From: Aminipila luticellarii
GTDB lineage: Bacteria > Bacillota > Clostridia > Peptostreptococcales > Anaerovoracaceae
Direction of reading: 5' to 3'
DNA length: 64,000 nucleotides
Assembly: GCF_004103735.1 (NCBI RefSeq)
Contig: NZ_CP035281.1
Location: forward strand, 2,356,001 to 2,420,000
Shown piece by piece: positions 8,100 through 16,316 of this stretch; position 1 is the first letter of the stretch, and every line of letters starts with the position of its first letter. Made by a program: the position numbers and the translations under genes. The notes beneath the pieces are model-generated. The model saw only the letters and a program-made list of their open reading frames with translations. It made no database searches and was not told the DNA's origin.

Positions 8100-8366
8100 C
8101 TATTTTTTCAGAATCAGCCGGTTGCTGGTATTGCTGCCATTCTCCCGGTAGCGAGATTCCTTTTCAATAAGCCCTTCCTTCACCAAATCATTCAGGGCGC
8201 GCTTGACGGTGCTGCGGGAGAGCTGCAAGTCGGCGGCTATGGTCTTGACCGCAGGCCAGCAATCCGAACCTTTTCCCGCACGGTCACGGAGGTAAATATA
8301 AACCGCCCTCGCCCGATGGGGGAGCTCATCGGGCGGGGCAGAATAAATGTGGTTAAAGTAGCTCAT
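8100..8366 (-). CDS. Winged-helix DNA-binding protein (helix_turn_helix_36-like)
   Basis: An 88-residue protein with a winged helix-turn-helix: RARAVYIYLRDRAG, then WPAVKTIAADLQLSRSTVKR and ALNDLVKEGLIEKESRYREN. This is the replication-initiator or plasmid-regulator type HTH found in Firmicutes mobile elements. It starts 15 bases after the VirD4 stop and AAGGAG lies upstream, so it is the last gene of the mobilisation operon. It may regulate transfer genes; no direct evidence of target. Confidence 0.8.
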   Translation of the reverse strand: MSYFNHIYSAPPDELPHRARAVYIYLRDRAGKGSDCWPAVKTIAADLQLSRSTVKRALNDLVKEGLIEKESRYRENGSNTSNRLILKK

Positions 8367-8381
8367 GGTTCATCGGCTCCT

Positions 8382-10205
8382 TTACGTTCTGAGGTGGCTG
8401 CGCCGCTTCTGTGGCTCTGCGGGCGGTTCCGCCACGGGTGTATGGAGTGCTCCGGTGCCGGTGGGCAGTTCAAGGAGCTCCCCGGTTTCCTCATCCACCA
8501 TCAGGCAGGCTGTGTGCTTGCGGACGATGTTTTCCTCCAGCGTCTGCTTGTCGGCGTACACTACTTTGCGGTTCGCCTTTTCCGCCACGGTATAGGGCTT
8601 TCCGAAGCGGATGCCCCAATCCAGAAACAGCCGCAGTCTTGTCCTCATGGGATGAGTACCGGTTTTCATGACGACAAAGTTTCCTTTGGGAATGGATTTC
8701 AGTTCGTCCGGCGTCATGAGAGGACGCTCCATCATCTGTAAGGACTGGCTGGGATCATTTTTGCCACGGCTGATACTGCCACTCATAACGGTACGGCTGC
8801 CCAGCGCCTTACTCAGCACCTCGGCAGTCTGGCTGTTTGGCGCGAATCCGCCGAAGATGGTATCCTGGCAGTTGTCCACGATAATTTCCGAACCCTCCTT
8901 GCCGTAATTTTTTTCAAGCTGACCAAAGGACTGGATAATGGGGATCATGGAAAGACGGCGGGATCGGCTGGCCGAAAAAATCAGCTCCAGCGATTCAATG
9001 GCAGGCAGTGTACCCAGCTCGTCACAGTAGAACATCACCCGGTTTTTCAGCTTACCGCCGTTTTCATCCGCCACAGCGAGGATTTCCCGGTAGAGCTGCT
9101 GAATCATTAAGCTGACCATAAAATATTTGGTCAAATCTTCTTCGGGCAGGACCACAAACAGCGCGGATTTTTCATTGCAGAATTTCTCCGCATCAATGGC
9201 TGTATCAAAGCAGAGTATCTGCTCCATTTCAGAGTCGAGAAAGGCATTCAGGCGGGACAGCACGGTAGAGAGTACCGACGCCATGGCCTGTTCCGCGGAA
9301 TTGAGGGCGGCTCCCGCAAACCAGCGGGCCTTGTGGTCGGGCGGCAGCTTTTCCATGAGGAGCTGGAACTGACTTTTGCCCTTTACCTTACTGGGGGCCA
9401 GCAAATCCTGCACCAGCTTGAACACGCTGATGATATGGCGGCAGTCCACCTTTTTCCCGTCTACTTTGGTGGGCGGCAGATATTCCGCAACCAGCAGAAT
9501 GATGGAGGACAGAAGTCCCTCGGCGGCATCATAGAAAAACTGATTTTGCCCATAGTTCTCGCCGCTGGCGTTGATGATGGTTTTGGAGATGATTTTTGCG
9601 TATTTCTCCGCTTTGGCCTTTGCCACAAGGTTGTTTTCATCGGCAAGGTAGGCATCCATGTAGGTGTTGACCAGCTGGAGCATATTGTTGCCGTCGGAAC
9701 GGGTGGGATTTCGAAGGTCAATGACAGCCACATGGTAGCCGTAATAGTCACGGGCAATGCCGCCGTAGTTGCGGAACAGGTCCCCCTTGGTGTCGGTGGT
9801 CAGAAAGCTCATGCCGCTGGCGCAGGCATATTCCAGATTGGGGTACAGGAAAAACGCTGTCTTACCCACGCCGGATGCGCCGATCATGAGGCAGTGAACA
9901 TCGTCGGTATCCACCAGCGCCGTGACCTTGTTCTTTGCTCCCATGCTGCCGAGGATGATACCCTGCTCATCTGTGGCAGGGAGGCATTGACCCTTCCGCC
10001 ACAGCTCCGCCTGAAAGGGAATGTGTTTGTAAATGCTTTTGATTTCCTGCTTGGTGGCAAAGCGCGCCGTTCCATGTTGGCCGTCGCCCACTGTGCGGGA
10101 TTTGATCCCATTGAGTGTGTAATAATGAGCCAAAAGAGAAAGGCCGCCGATGATGAGAAACATCACGGCGGCCGCTGCGATTAAGATGTAGACTTGGGAT
10201 TGCAT
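8382..10205 (-). CDS. virD4: VirD4/TraG-family coupling protein
   Basis: A 607-residue type IV coupling protein. Two membrane helices lie within residues 5-30. Walker A GASGVGKT is at 109-116 and the Walker B-type segment MFYCDELGTL is near 390. The family is a hexameric ATPase at the inner membrane that docks the relaxase-DNA complex to the secretion channel. The C-terminal tail is Pro/Glu rich and ends in RRSHLRT. It lies downstream of the relaxase and Toprim genes, separated only by an opposite-strand gene at 10286-10831. Length and motifs are normal. Confidence 0.95.
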   Translation of the reverse strand: MQSQVYILIAAAAVMFLIIGGLSLLAHYYTLNGIKSRTVGDGQHGTARFATKQEIKSIYKHIPFQAELWRKGQCLPATDEQGIILGSMGAKNKVTALVDTDDVHCLMIGASGVGKTAFFLYPNLEYACASGMSFLTTDTKGDLFRNYGGIARDYYGYHVAVIDLRNPTRSDGNNMLQLVNTYMDAYLADENNLVAKAKAEKYAKIISKTIINASGENYGQNQFFYDAAEGLLSSIILLVAEYLPPTKVDGKKVDCRHIISVFKLVQDLLAPSKVKGKSQFQLLMEKLPPDHKARWFAGAALNSAEQAMASVLSTVLSRLNAFLDSEMEQILCFDTAIDAEKFCNEKSALFVVLPEEDLTKYFMVSLMIQQLYREILAVADENGGKLKNRVMFYCDELGTLPAIESLELIFSASRSRRLSMIPIIQSFGQLEKNYGKEGSEIIVDNCQDTIFGGFAPNSQTAEVLSKALGSRTVMSGSISRGKNDPSQSLQMMERPLMTPDELKSIPKGNFVVMKTGTHPMRTRLRLFLDWGIRFGKPYTVAEKANRKVVYADKQTLEENIVRKHTACLMVDEETGELLELPTGTGALHTPVAEPPAEPQKRRSHLRT

Positions 10206-10285
10206 GGGAAACTCCTTTCTTCACAGTCAATTTAGTGGTAAAATAAATCCATAAAAACCATGTTTATCGATAAAGGGGACATATA

Positions 10286-10831
10286 ATGGACAAGGAATTA
10301 TTACTGCTTGACAGCAAATTGGATTATCATCTGTTTCTCTATAAACAGCTCACGGAGCAGCTATCCTCCATTCAAAAATGTGCGGCTCAAGGCAGCATCG
10401 AAAGCTATGAGTCAATGCTGGCGGATGAAACGCTTCGGGATGCGCTGCTGCTGAAATTTATTCTTTTCCAGCGCACCATTAAAAAGGTTGGATTCTCAAC
10501 AATGGCAAGCCGCTACAAGATGCGGTTGGAAAAATTTCCGTGGCTGGAAGCGGAATACTTTGACCAGAACTGCGTGGTGCATTATGATTGCGTGTGGTCG
10601 CTTCTGCAGGACATAAGGCCGCTGAAACGACAAATAGAGCGTATCAAAAAATATGATGACGCCCGGTATGAAGAGCATGGCGAGGATATTCACTGCAGCT
10701 TCTGCGGCAAGGGTCAGCAGGAGGTTGAACGCATCATTGCCGGTACCCATGAAGCAATCTGCAATGAGTGCGTCGGGCTCTGCTCCGAGATACTGGAGGA
10801 AATAACGGAAGATGAAAACGGGAAAAAATAG
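10286..10831 (+). CDS. Helical protein ending in a ClpX-type zinc-binding domain
   Basis: A 181-residue protein and the only backbone gene of the transfer region on the plus strand. The first 130 residues are mostly helical with no family I recognise. Residues 135-170 ([17 protein letters not shown], then [13 protein letters not shown]) are a near-perfect copy of the zf-C4 domain that begins ClpX, with Cys137, 140, 159 and 162 as zinc ligands. In ClpX this domain dimerises and binds adaptors and substrates. No AAA+ module follows. It may therefore mimic or sequester ClpX adaptors, or deliver substrates, but that is inference. It has its own terminator. Confidence 0.8.
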   Translation: MDKELLLLDSKLDYHLFLYKQLTEQLSSIQKCAAQGSIESYESMLADETLRDALLLKFILFQRTIKKVGFSTMASRYKMRLEKFPWLEAEYFDQNCVVHYDCVWSLLQDIRPLKRQIERIKKYDDARYEEHGEDIHCSFCGKGQQEVERIIAGTHEAICNECVGLCSEILEEITEDENGKK

Positions 10832-10834
10832 TTT

Positions 10835-10864
10835 AGGCAGTGCCATTTAGAACTGCCTTTTTTC
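10835..10864 (+). terminator. Terminator of the zinc-finger gene
   Basis: AGGCAGT and ACTGCCT stem followed by TTTTTT, four bases after the stop codon of the plus-strand gene. It also separates that gene from the convergent Toprim gene. Confidence 0.85.
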
Positions 10865-11808
10865 TAAGCCATCCGCATTTCAAAACCGCTCTGCATTTGT
10901 TGCACCGCTTCCGTTAAATCATCATTCCAGTCCTTCCCTTGAGACATGAGTCGCTTCGATTCATAGCCCTGTTCCGCAAGCTGCTGGTTCAGCCGCTCGC
11001 TGGCCTTGTGCCCGGCTTCATCGTTGTCCAGACATAGCGACACTTGTCGGAGATGCGGATACTGCTCCAGCATCCACACCATCGCCTGACCGCCGATACC
11101 GCAGAGGGACACATAGCTGTGCCGCTGCCAGTCCTGCGGATGCAGGGTGATAAACGATAGTAGATCCACCGGCGCTTCAAAAACATACAGATGCTCACTT
11201 TCGCCAAGCCAGTGAAAGCTGTGGCGGGGATTGCAACCGTCTACATTCCCTTTGTACGCCTGCCCCAAGGTGTAAATTCCGCGCTTGTGGGCATGGCGGG
11301 CAACACCGTTTTCATCCAAGCCCACAAACACCGCGTTGTGGTATTCCTTTGTCCCATCCTGAGATTTTTCGCAGCTTTCGTAGAGAAGTTTCTGCTTTGC
11401 AAAGAAGCTGACCACCTCCCGGCCGATGCGCCGGGTTTTTACCAGATAGGCATAGACACGGCGCATATCCGTGTGGGCCGGTGGGAGCGCAAAGGGCTTT
11501 TTCGGTTCCTCTTTCTTTGCCTGCGCCGGTCTGTAGATCTCGCTCTGCTCACCGCCCAGCAGCAGGGTCACGGCTTCGGGGTAAGAGCAGCCGTAGAACT
11601 TCCGCACGAAATCAATGGCATAGCCGCCGCTCTCTGCGGAGTGGTCGTACCACTCGTTTCCCCGGACGGTGATGCTGTGGTCGGAGGCCAGCCGCTTATC
11701 CCGTCCGCTGGGCAGGAGCTTTTCCCCGCGCCGCTGGAGAAAGTCTGCCAGCTCCACATTGTTGGCACGGTATTTCTGTTCATCCGTAAAATGCACATAC
11801 ACACCCAT
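10864..11808 (-). CDS. DUF3991 / Toprim-domain protein (primase-like)
   Basis: A 314-residue protein. Residues 1-95 resemble the zinc-finger-less primase front end (LADFLQRRGEKLLPSGRDKR, then EWYDHSAESGGYAIDFVRKF). The middle is DUF3991. Residues about 210-300 form a Toprim fold with VFEAPVDLLSF and SLCLDNDEAGHKAS, the acidic cluster that binds metal. Such proteins accompany relaxases in Clostridia ICEs and may prime second-strand synthesis in the recipient. Start after AGGAGG. The C terminus is MQSGFEMRMA, one of the Met-X-Met tails shared across this element. Confidence 0.9.
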   Translation of the reverse strand: MGVYVHFTDEQKYRANNVELADFLQRRGEKLLPSGRDKRLASDHSITVRGNEWYDHSAESGGYAIDFVRKFYGCSYPEAVTLLLGGEQSEIYRPAQAKKEEPKKPFALPPAHTDMRRVYAYLVKTRRIGREVVSFFAKQKLLYESCEKSQDGTKEYHNAVFVGLDENGVARHAHKRGIYTLGQAYKGNVDGCNPRHSFHWLGESEHLYVFEAPVDLLSFITLHPQDWQRHSYVSLCGIGGQAMVWMLEQYPHLRQVSLCLDNDEAGHKASERLNQQLAEQGYESKRLMSQGKDWNDDLTEAVQQMQSGFEMRMA

Positions 11809-11957
11809 AGAGCACCTCCTAACTATGGCGATTGCCGATTTGATGAAAAAATGCCGCCCTTTTTACAGGACGGCATTGCTTTGGGTACCGGTTTTTCTGA
11901 ATAGGTATCCGCCCGGTTTTCTTTTTCTGCTTTTTCACGGGTATCCTCCAATCATTT

Positions 11958-14840
11958 TTAGAGTGACATGGTCTGTTCGTAGTCGTCCCGCGCATGGCCC
12001 TGCGCCTGCTTCTTCTCCCGGAGTTTGCGCAGGAGCTTGCGGTCGGCGCGCTGTCCGGGCGGTTTCAGAGGCGGCGCGTTGTCTGCAAACACACGGCTCA
12101 TGTGATGCAGGAGCCGTGTGCCCGCCAGCAGGACGGAGGGGTCTTTGAACTCATCTATATGGTCAAGGAAAAACTGCGCGTAAACATTGCCCTGCGCCGC
12201 CGAGAGGGTAAACCACCGGACAGCGGCTTCCTTGTCCTTGGGAATGTCTTTTTCCATCAGGTACAGTTTTCCGAGAGTGTACTGCGCATATTGATTGCCC
12301 TGTTCAGCGGCAGCCGTCAGAAATTGCAGGGCGGCCGTAATGTCCTTTTGCACATCTTCTCCCATGAGGTAAACCTTGCCCAACCGGTATTGTGCGAACT
12401 GATTTCCCTGTGCGGCGGAGCGTTTCAGGTATTCCAATGCCTTGGACACATTCTTCGGAACATCCTCTCCCTTGAGATAGAGAATGCCGAGGGCATATTC
12501 GGCAAATGGATTCTTTCGGTCGGCGGCAAAGGTCAGCCAGCGGATTGCGGCTTCCACATCTTTGAGGACGCCCTCGCCGCCAAGGTACAGCTTGCCGAGC
12601 CGGTATGCGGCAAAATCGTTGTCCCACTCTGCCGACAGGGTATAGAGCCGTACTGCCTCGGAGATGTTTTTCGGAACGTGCTCTCCCTTTTCATAGAGCT
12701 TGCCGAGAAAGTATGCGGCATAGGGGTTTTCAGCCTCCACCGCTTTCCTGAGATAGCCAAGGGCCTTTTCTACCTCTTGCGGTTGTATTTTTTCATCGGA
12801 GAGAATGAGCTTGGCAAGCTGGTAGCAGGCAAAGGGATTTCCCACCGTTGCCGCCTTTTCAAAGTATTCCTTTGCTTTTGTCTCATTCATTTCCGTGCCG
12901 ACGCCGTTCAGAAGCATCCATCCCAGCCGGTACTGGAGCTTATCGTCGTGCCCTTTTTCCTCCAGAAAGACAAAGCCGAGAAAGGCTTCCTTGAAACGCC
13001 GGTCAGCTTCCACACTGTTTTTTTCGCAACCGATGCCGTCCCGCAGCATTTTACCAAGCTCAAAGTTGGCATAGGGAAAGCTCTGGTCCGCCGAGCGGGT
13101 GTAGAGGGCAAAGGCGATTTCATGATTCTGCTCCACGCCCTTGCCGTGGTAATACAGACCGCCGAGGGAATACTGCGCATATTTGTACTTCTCGTTTGCA
13201 GAAAGAGTGAGCCAGTCCGCCGCTTGTAAATAGTCCTGCTCTGTGCCAAGCCCTGCGGCGACCATTTTGCCGATGCGGTACTCGGTGTACTTCCAAGGCT
13301 TTTCTTCCTCGGCAGCATGAAACACCGCAAGGGCTTTTTCGTACCAGCCATAGGCTGCATCGGCGTTCGCTTCGCACCCAAGCCCGTCGGCGGTCATACG
13401 ACCAAGATCATAGAGTGCCAGGGGATTCTCTTTATCCGCTTCTGCGAGGAAAAGTTCACGGGCTTTTTCAAAATTCTGCGGGATTCCGGCATCCTCATCG
13501 CCATGCAGATGTTGCTTTGCCAGCTTGTATTCCTCCGTCCACCATGAGGTGGGGGCTTTCTCCCCACTGCTGAAGGACTGAGCGGGCGGCGGTTCGGAAG
13601 CATCCTCCGGTTCGGCGGGTGTGTTATCCGGGGCAGACTCCACGGCGGGTGTATCGTCATCCGGGGTGGCGTCCGGCAGAGCGGTTTCCACAGAGGCCGG
13701 TTCCTCAAAGGTCATCGTACCGCTGCCAAGGTTTAATGCCTCCTGAATGACCCTATTGCGGATGGGTTTGAAATCCTCGCAGCGGGAAAGGGGCGGCGGC
13801 TCGGAGGGTGTTTCGGTGTAGACGGACTCAATCCTGCCCCTGACCTCCCACCACAGGCGGTAGGCTTCGGCAATGCGGCTGTCCTTGGCAAGCTCATCCA
13901 CGATTTCATCCACCACATTTTTCAGGTCAGCTTTCAGGTAGCCGTACCGTTTTTTGCCGCTGACCGTTTTCAGACGCTCCGCCAGATGGGTGAGGAGCTG
14001 TTCCATGCGCTCACTGACCAACGCGCCGCCCTTCATCTGGCGAATCAGCTCTCCCATGGCTTCGGCGGCCTGCTGCTTTACATCATCCCGCCGCTGGGAC
14101 TTTTCTCCGTAGAGCGGAATCAGCTCCTGCCGGAAAATCTCATTTGCCAGAGCGGATTTCATTTTACGGATGCCCTGCTTGGTAAGGTAGCCCTCCTGCG
14201 GATTTGTACTGTAGCAGACCATGTGAACATGCGGGTGGTGCGATTCATTATGAAATGCGGCGTACCATTTCAGGTGGTCCGGATGTATTTTCAGATTCTC
14301 CGCAAGTTCCATCGCTTTGGAGGAAAGCAGCGCTTTCCATGCACGGGCGTTGTCATAGCCCAGCCGGGTGGCATCCTCACGGCGCAGGGAAATAATCGGC
14401 GCCCAGACATTGCCGGTGTGGGAGGCCACTTCGTCAGCAACCTGCGCTAAGACCAGCGGCGCATCCCCGGCGGTGAACAGACCATGACTGTCGAACTTTT
14501 CGACGCGGGGACGGTTTGCGATGTAATCCAGATATTTTTCCCGGCCGCTGATTTGATCAAGGTTCTGTTCCAGCGCAATGGAGATAAACTCCGAGGCATT
14601 TCCACGGTTAGGATTCTTACAGTAATCCTCGTATTCAAATAAATCCTTGGTATCAGGAAACTCCCGTAGTATCTGCGCGATCAGCTCCTGTTGCTTTTTG
14701 GTGGAATGCCAGAGCCGGTGGGCACTCTCCATTTTTTCCACACCGTCACGGGTGGCAATGTATTTGACGAGGTTATTTAAATGGGCGGCGGTCTTTTCCC
14801 CGCCCTTGAGATAGGGAACCTTGAGAATGATCCGCGCCAT
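11958..14840 (-). CDS. MobP3-like relaxase with C-terminal Sel1 repeats
   Basis: A 960-residue DNA-nicking relaxase. The N-terminal domain (about 1-260) opens MARIILKVPYLKGG and carries the HUH-type histidine motif HNESHHPHVHMV at residues 197-208. A helical and Pro/Glu-rich linker follows. Residues about 450-890 hold roughly twelve Sel1-type TPR units (for example YAQYSLGGLYYHGKGVEQN, YAAYFLGKLYEKGEHVPKN, FAQYRLGKVYLMGEDVQKD). The end is basic (RKLLRKLREKKQ) and closes with DYEQTMSL. The relaxase would bind oriT and pass through VirD4 attached to DNA. Its ATG overlaps the stop of the RHH gene (TAATG), showing coupling. Sel1 repeats are scaffolds for protein contacts. Confidence 0.93.
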   Translation of the reverse strand: MARIILKVPYLKGGEKTAAHLNNLVKYIATRDGVEKMESAHRLWHSTKKQQELIAQILREFPDTKDLFEYEDYCKNPNRGNASEFISIALEQNLDQISGREKYLDYIANRPRVEKFDSHGLFTAGDAPLVLAQVADEVASHTGNVWAPIISLRREDATRLGYDNARAWKALLSSKAMELAENLKIHPDHLKWYAAFHNESHHPHVHMVCYSTNPQEGYLTKQGIRKMKSALANEIFRQELIPLYGEKSQRRDDVKQQAAEAMGELIRQMKGGALVSERMEQLLTHLAERLKTVSGKKRYGYLKADLKNVVDEIVDELAKDSRIAEAYRLWWEVRGRIESVYTETPSEPPPLSRCEDFKPIRNRVIQEALNLGSGTMTFEEPASVETALPDATPDDDTPAVESAPDNTPAEPEDASEPPPAQSFSSGEKAPTSWWTEEYKLAKQHLHGDEDAGIPQNFEKARELFLAEADKENPLALYDLGRMTADGLGCEANADAAYGWYEKALAVFHAAEEEKPWKYTEYRIGKMVAAGLGTEQDYLQAADWLTLSANEKYKYAQYSLGGLYYHGKGVEQNHEIAFALYTRSADQSFPYANFELGKMLRDGIGCEKNSVEADRRFKEAFLGFVFLEEKGHDDKLQYRLGWMLLNGVGTEMNETKAKEYFEKAATVGNPFACYQLAKLILSDEKIQPQEVEKALGYLRKAVEAENPYAAYFLGKLYEKGEHVPKNISEAVRLYTLSAEWDNDFAAYRLGKLYLGGEGVLKDVEAAIRWLTFAADRKNPFAEYALGILYLKGEDVPKNVSKALEYLKRSAAQGNQFAQYRLGKVYLMGEDVQKDITAALQFLTAAAEQGNQYAQYTLGKLYLMEKDIPKDKEAAVRWFTLSAAQGNVYAQFFLDHIDEFKDPSVLLAGTRLLHHMSRVFADNAPPLKPPGQRADRKLLRKLREKKQAQGHARDDYEQTMSL

Positions 14841-15256
14841 TATTCTTCAGCCTCGGCGCCGTTCTGGAACTCCACCGCATCATCCAGACGAATTTTCCCT
14901 TTGGTCTTTTTCACCTCGGCAACGCACCGGCCGCGAAGCCGGTGCAGTTCCTCATCGGTAACCTCCAGCGTAGTTGCCAGCAGATGCATCATCATACTAA
15001 TTTCCACCGAGAGGCGAAACAGATTGCTTGCCACCCGGTTCTCGGTTTTCTGCAGCGTTCCCTCCATGGAAGAAAGCAGGGCCTTGGAAAGATAGGAGGA
15101 GGTGTCCTCCGTTCCAAGGTAGCCCATGTAAAAGCAGAGCGCCTTTTCGATAAACTCACTGCGACTTTTGCAGTTGTCCTGATTCAGCCAGCCGTCCAGC
15201 CGTTCCATGGTTTCGGGGTACAGCCAGACCGCCGTTCGTTCCTTGTTGTTTTTCAT
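14840..15256 (-). CDS. Relaxosome accessory protein, ribbon-helix-helix type
   Basis: A 138-residue protein. Residues 6-40 (RTAVWLYPETMERLDGWL, then CKSRSEFIEKAL) form a ribbon-helix-helix DNA-binding fold like MobC-type nicking accessories, and the rest is helical. Start at 15256 after GGAGG. Its stop overlaps the relaxase start by one base. The candidate oriT lies just upstream. It would bind oriT and help the relaxase nick; family knowledge, not shown here. Confidence 0.85.
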   Translation of the reverse strand: MKNNKERTAVWLYPETMERLDGWLNQDNCKSRSEFIEKALCFYMGYLGTEDTSSYLSKALLSSMEGTLQKTENRVASNLFRLSVEISMMMHLLATTLEVTDEELHRLRGRCVAEVKKTKGKIRLDDAVEFQNGAEAEE

Positions 15257-15279
15257 GGTAAAACCTCCATTTTTGTGGG

Positions 15280-15480
15280 TGTTCACCTGTGAGGTGACCG
15301 TATAAAATCCTTTGTGTCACTGCGTTTTCGCAGATTCCGACCACCCTGACCGTGACAATTCCCCAATCCGACCACCTCACGGGAAGGTGTAAAAAACGTC
15401 CAGCACTGCTGGGCGAAGTGGACGGCGGGAGGGCGCTTGCGACCACCCGCCTTTATCCTGCTCTTTTTTCGACCGTGGAG
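15280..15480. other. oriT: Candidate origin of transfer (oriT)
   Basis: The region between the RHH gene and DUF6103 is non-coding and rich in inverted repeats: TCACCTGTGAGGTGA (15283-15297), CTGCGTTTTCGCAG (15320-15333) and further GC-rich arms. The motif CCGACCACC occurs twice (near 15337 and 15370) and CGACCACCC once more near 15440, like short iterons. Position directly before the relaxosome genes is where oriT usually lies. The nick site cannot be read from sequence alone. Confidence 0.6.
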
Positions 15481-15636
15481 ACTGCTGGATTTGGGGTGCA
15501 GAGAGCCTTTTCCCAACGCTCGCACAAAGCCCTCACGTTGCCGTTTAGAGTGGGATGGGTGCATGGATGCCACACCGCCTGTCAAAGCGGCACACAGGGG
15601 CGAACAGGGGGCAACGCTGGGGGACGGGCATGCGCC

Positions 15637-15903
15637 TTAATGTGCCGCCCTGTCCTGTGTGCCATCAGCGGCAGGAGCAGATTTCTCTTTTTCTTTTTGC
15701 TTTTTGGGCGAAGCGGTGGCGGGAGCATCCTCGCAGCCCTCGTCAATATATTCCCGGACGGAAGACGGAACGTATTTTTCATAGAGCTTCTGCAAGGAAT
15801 CGCAGAGCTCCTGTGTGAGATCCGCATCCTTTTTCTCCATGTAGCGTTTCACCGCACGGAGCTTTTCGCCGTCCATTTGCACGGTAATGCTTTCTTTTTT
15901 CAT
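15637..15903 (-). CDS. DUF6103-family small protein
   Basis: An 88-residue protein beginning MKKESITVQMDGEKLRAVKR, with a central helix (LTQELCDSLQKLYEKYVPSSVREYI) that is typical of DUF6103 proteins in Clostridia conjugative elements. Start after AGGAGG. The tail is Lys/Glu/Ala rich. The ribbon-helix-like opening suggests a small DNA-binding or relaxosome-associated protein, but its function is not established. Confidence 0.75.
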   Translation of the reverse strand: MKKESITVQMDGEKLRAVKRYMEKKDADLTQELCDSLQKLYEKYVPSSVREYIDEGCEDAPATASPKKQKEKEKSAPAADGTQDRAAH

Positions 15904-15917
15904 GCTGAGTGTCCTCC

Positions 15918-16292
15918 TTAAAATCGAAATCCCATAAAGGTGAAGCCGGGTTCCAGCTCCGGTTCCTGCCCGGTGAATTCGGGAATGTCAGCAAAAAGCT
16001 GGCTGTATTCCGCGACCTTACTCTTGCCGAGCGAGGTAAAGTTGCCGTCATAGGTGGTGTCGCAGACAAAAAACGGACCGCAGATAATGTCCGCGCCCAG
16101 CCGCCTGTTGGGCGGCATTCCGTTTATTTTGCCTTCCTCATTGCAGACGGCAACGCAGCCGTTGGGAAAGCTGATGCATTCAATCAGGCCGCCCACCTCC
16201 GCCTGCAGGCTGGCAAGGTCATTTTGAATTTCCTTGACATGGGGCGCCTGCCCCGGCTCAATTTTGAGTACCTTAATCTTGTTCTCACGCAT
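15918..16292 (-). CDS. DUF3846-domain protein
   Basis: A 124-residue protein that fits DUF3846: KIKVLKIEPGQAPHVKEI, then LQAEVGGLIECISF and a segment with AVCNEEGKINGMPPNR followed by DIICGPFFVC. The family is common on ICEs and phages and has no assigned activity. It sits between the wall hydrolase and DUF6103, close to the candidate oriT, so it belongs to the same operon. Confidence 0.85.
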   Translation of the reverse strand: MRENKIKVLKIEPGQAPHVKEIQNDLASLQAEVGGLIECISFPNGCVAVCNEEGKINGMPPNRRLGADIICGPFFVCDTTYDGNFTSLGKSKVAEYSQLFADIPEFTGQEPELEPGFTFMGFRF

Positions 16293-16316
16293 AAAATCAG
16301 CCCTTCCTTCTTAAAT

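Noticed and set aside
11994-13229. 411-codon plus-strand open frame opposite the relaxase
   Set aside because: Shadow of the repetitive Sel1 coding sequence; composition follows the antisense of the real gene and there is no start signal.
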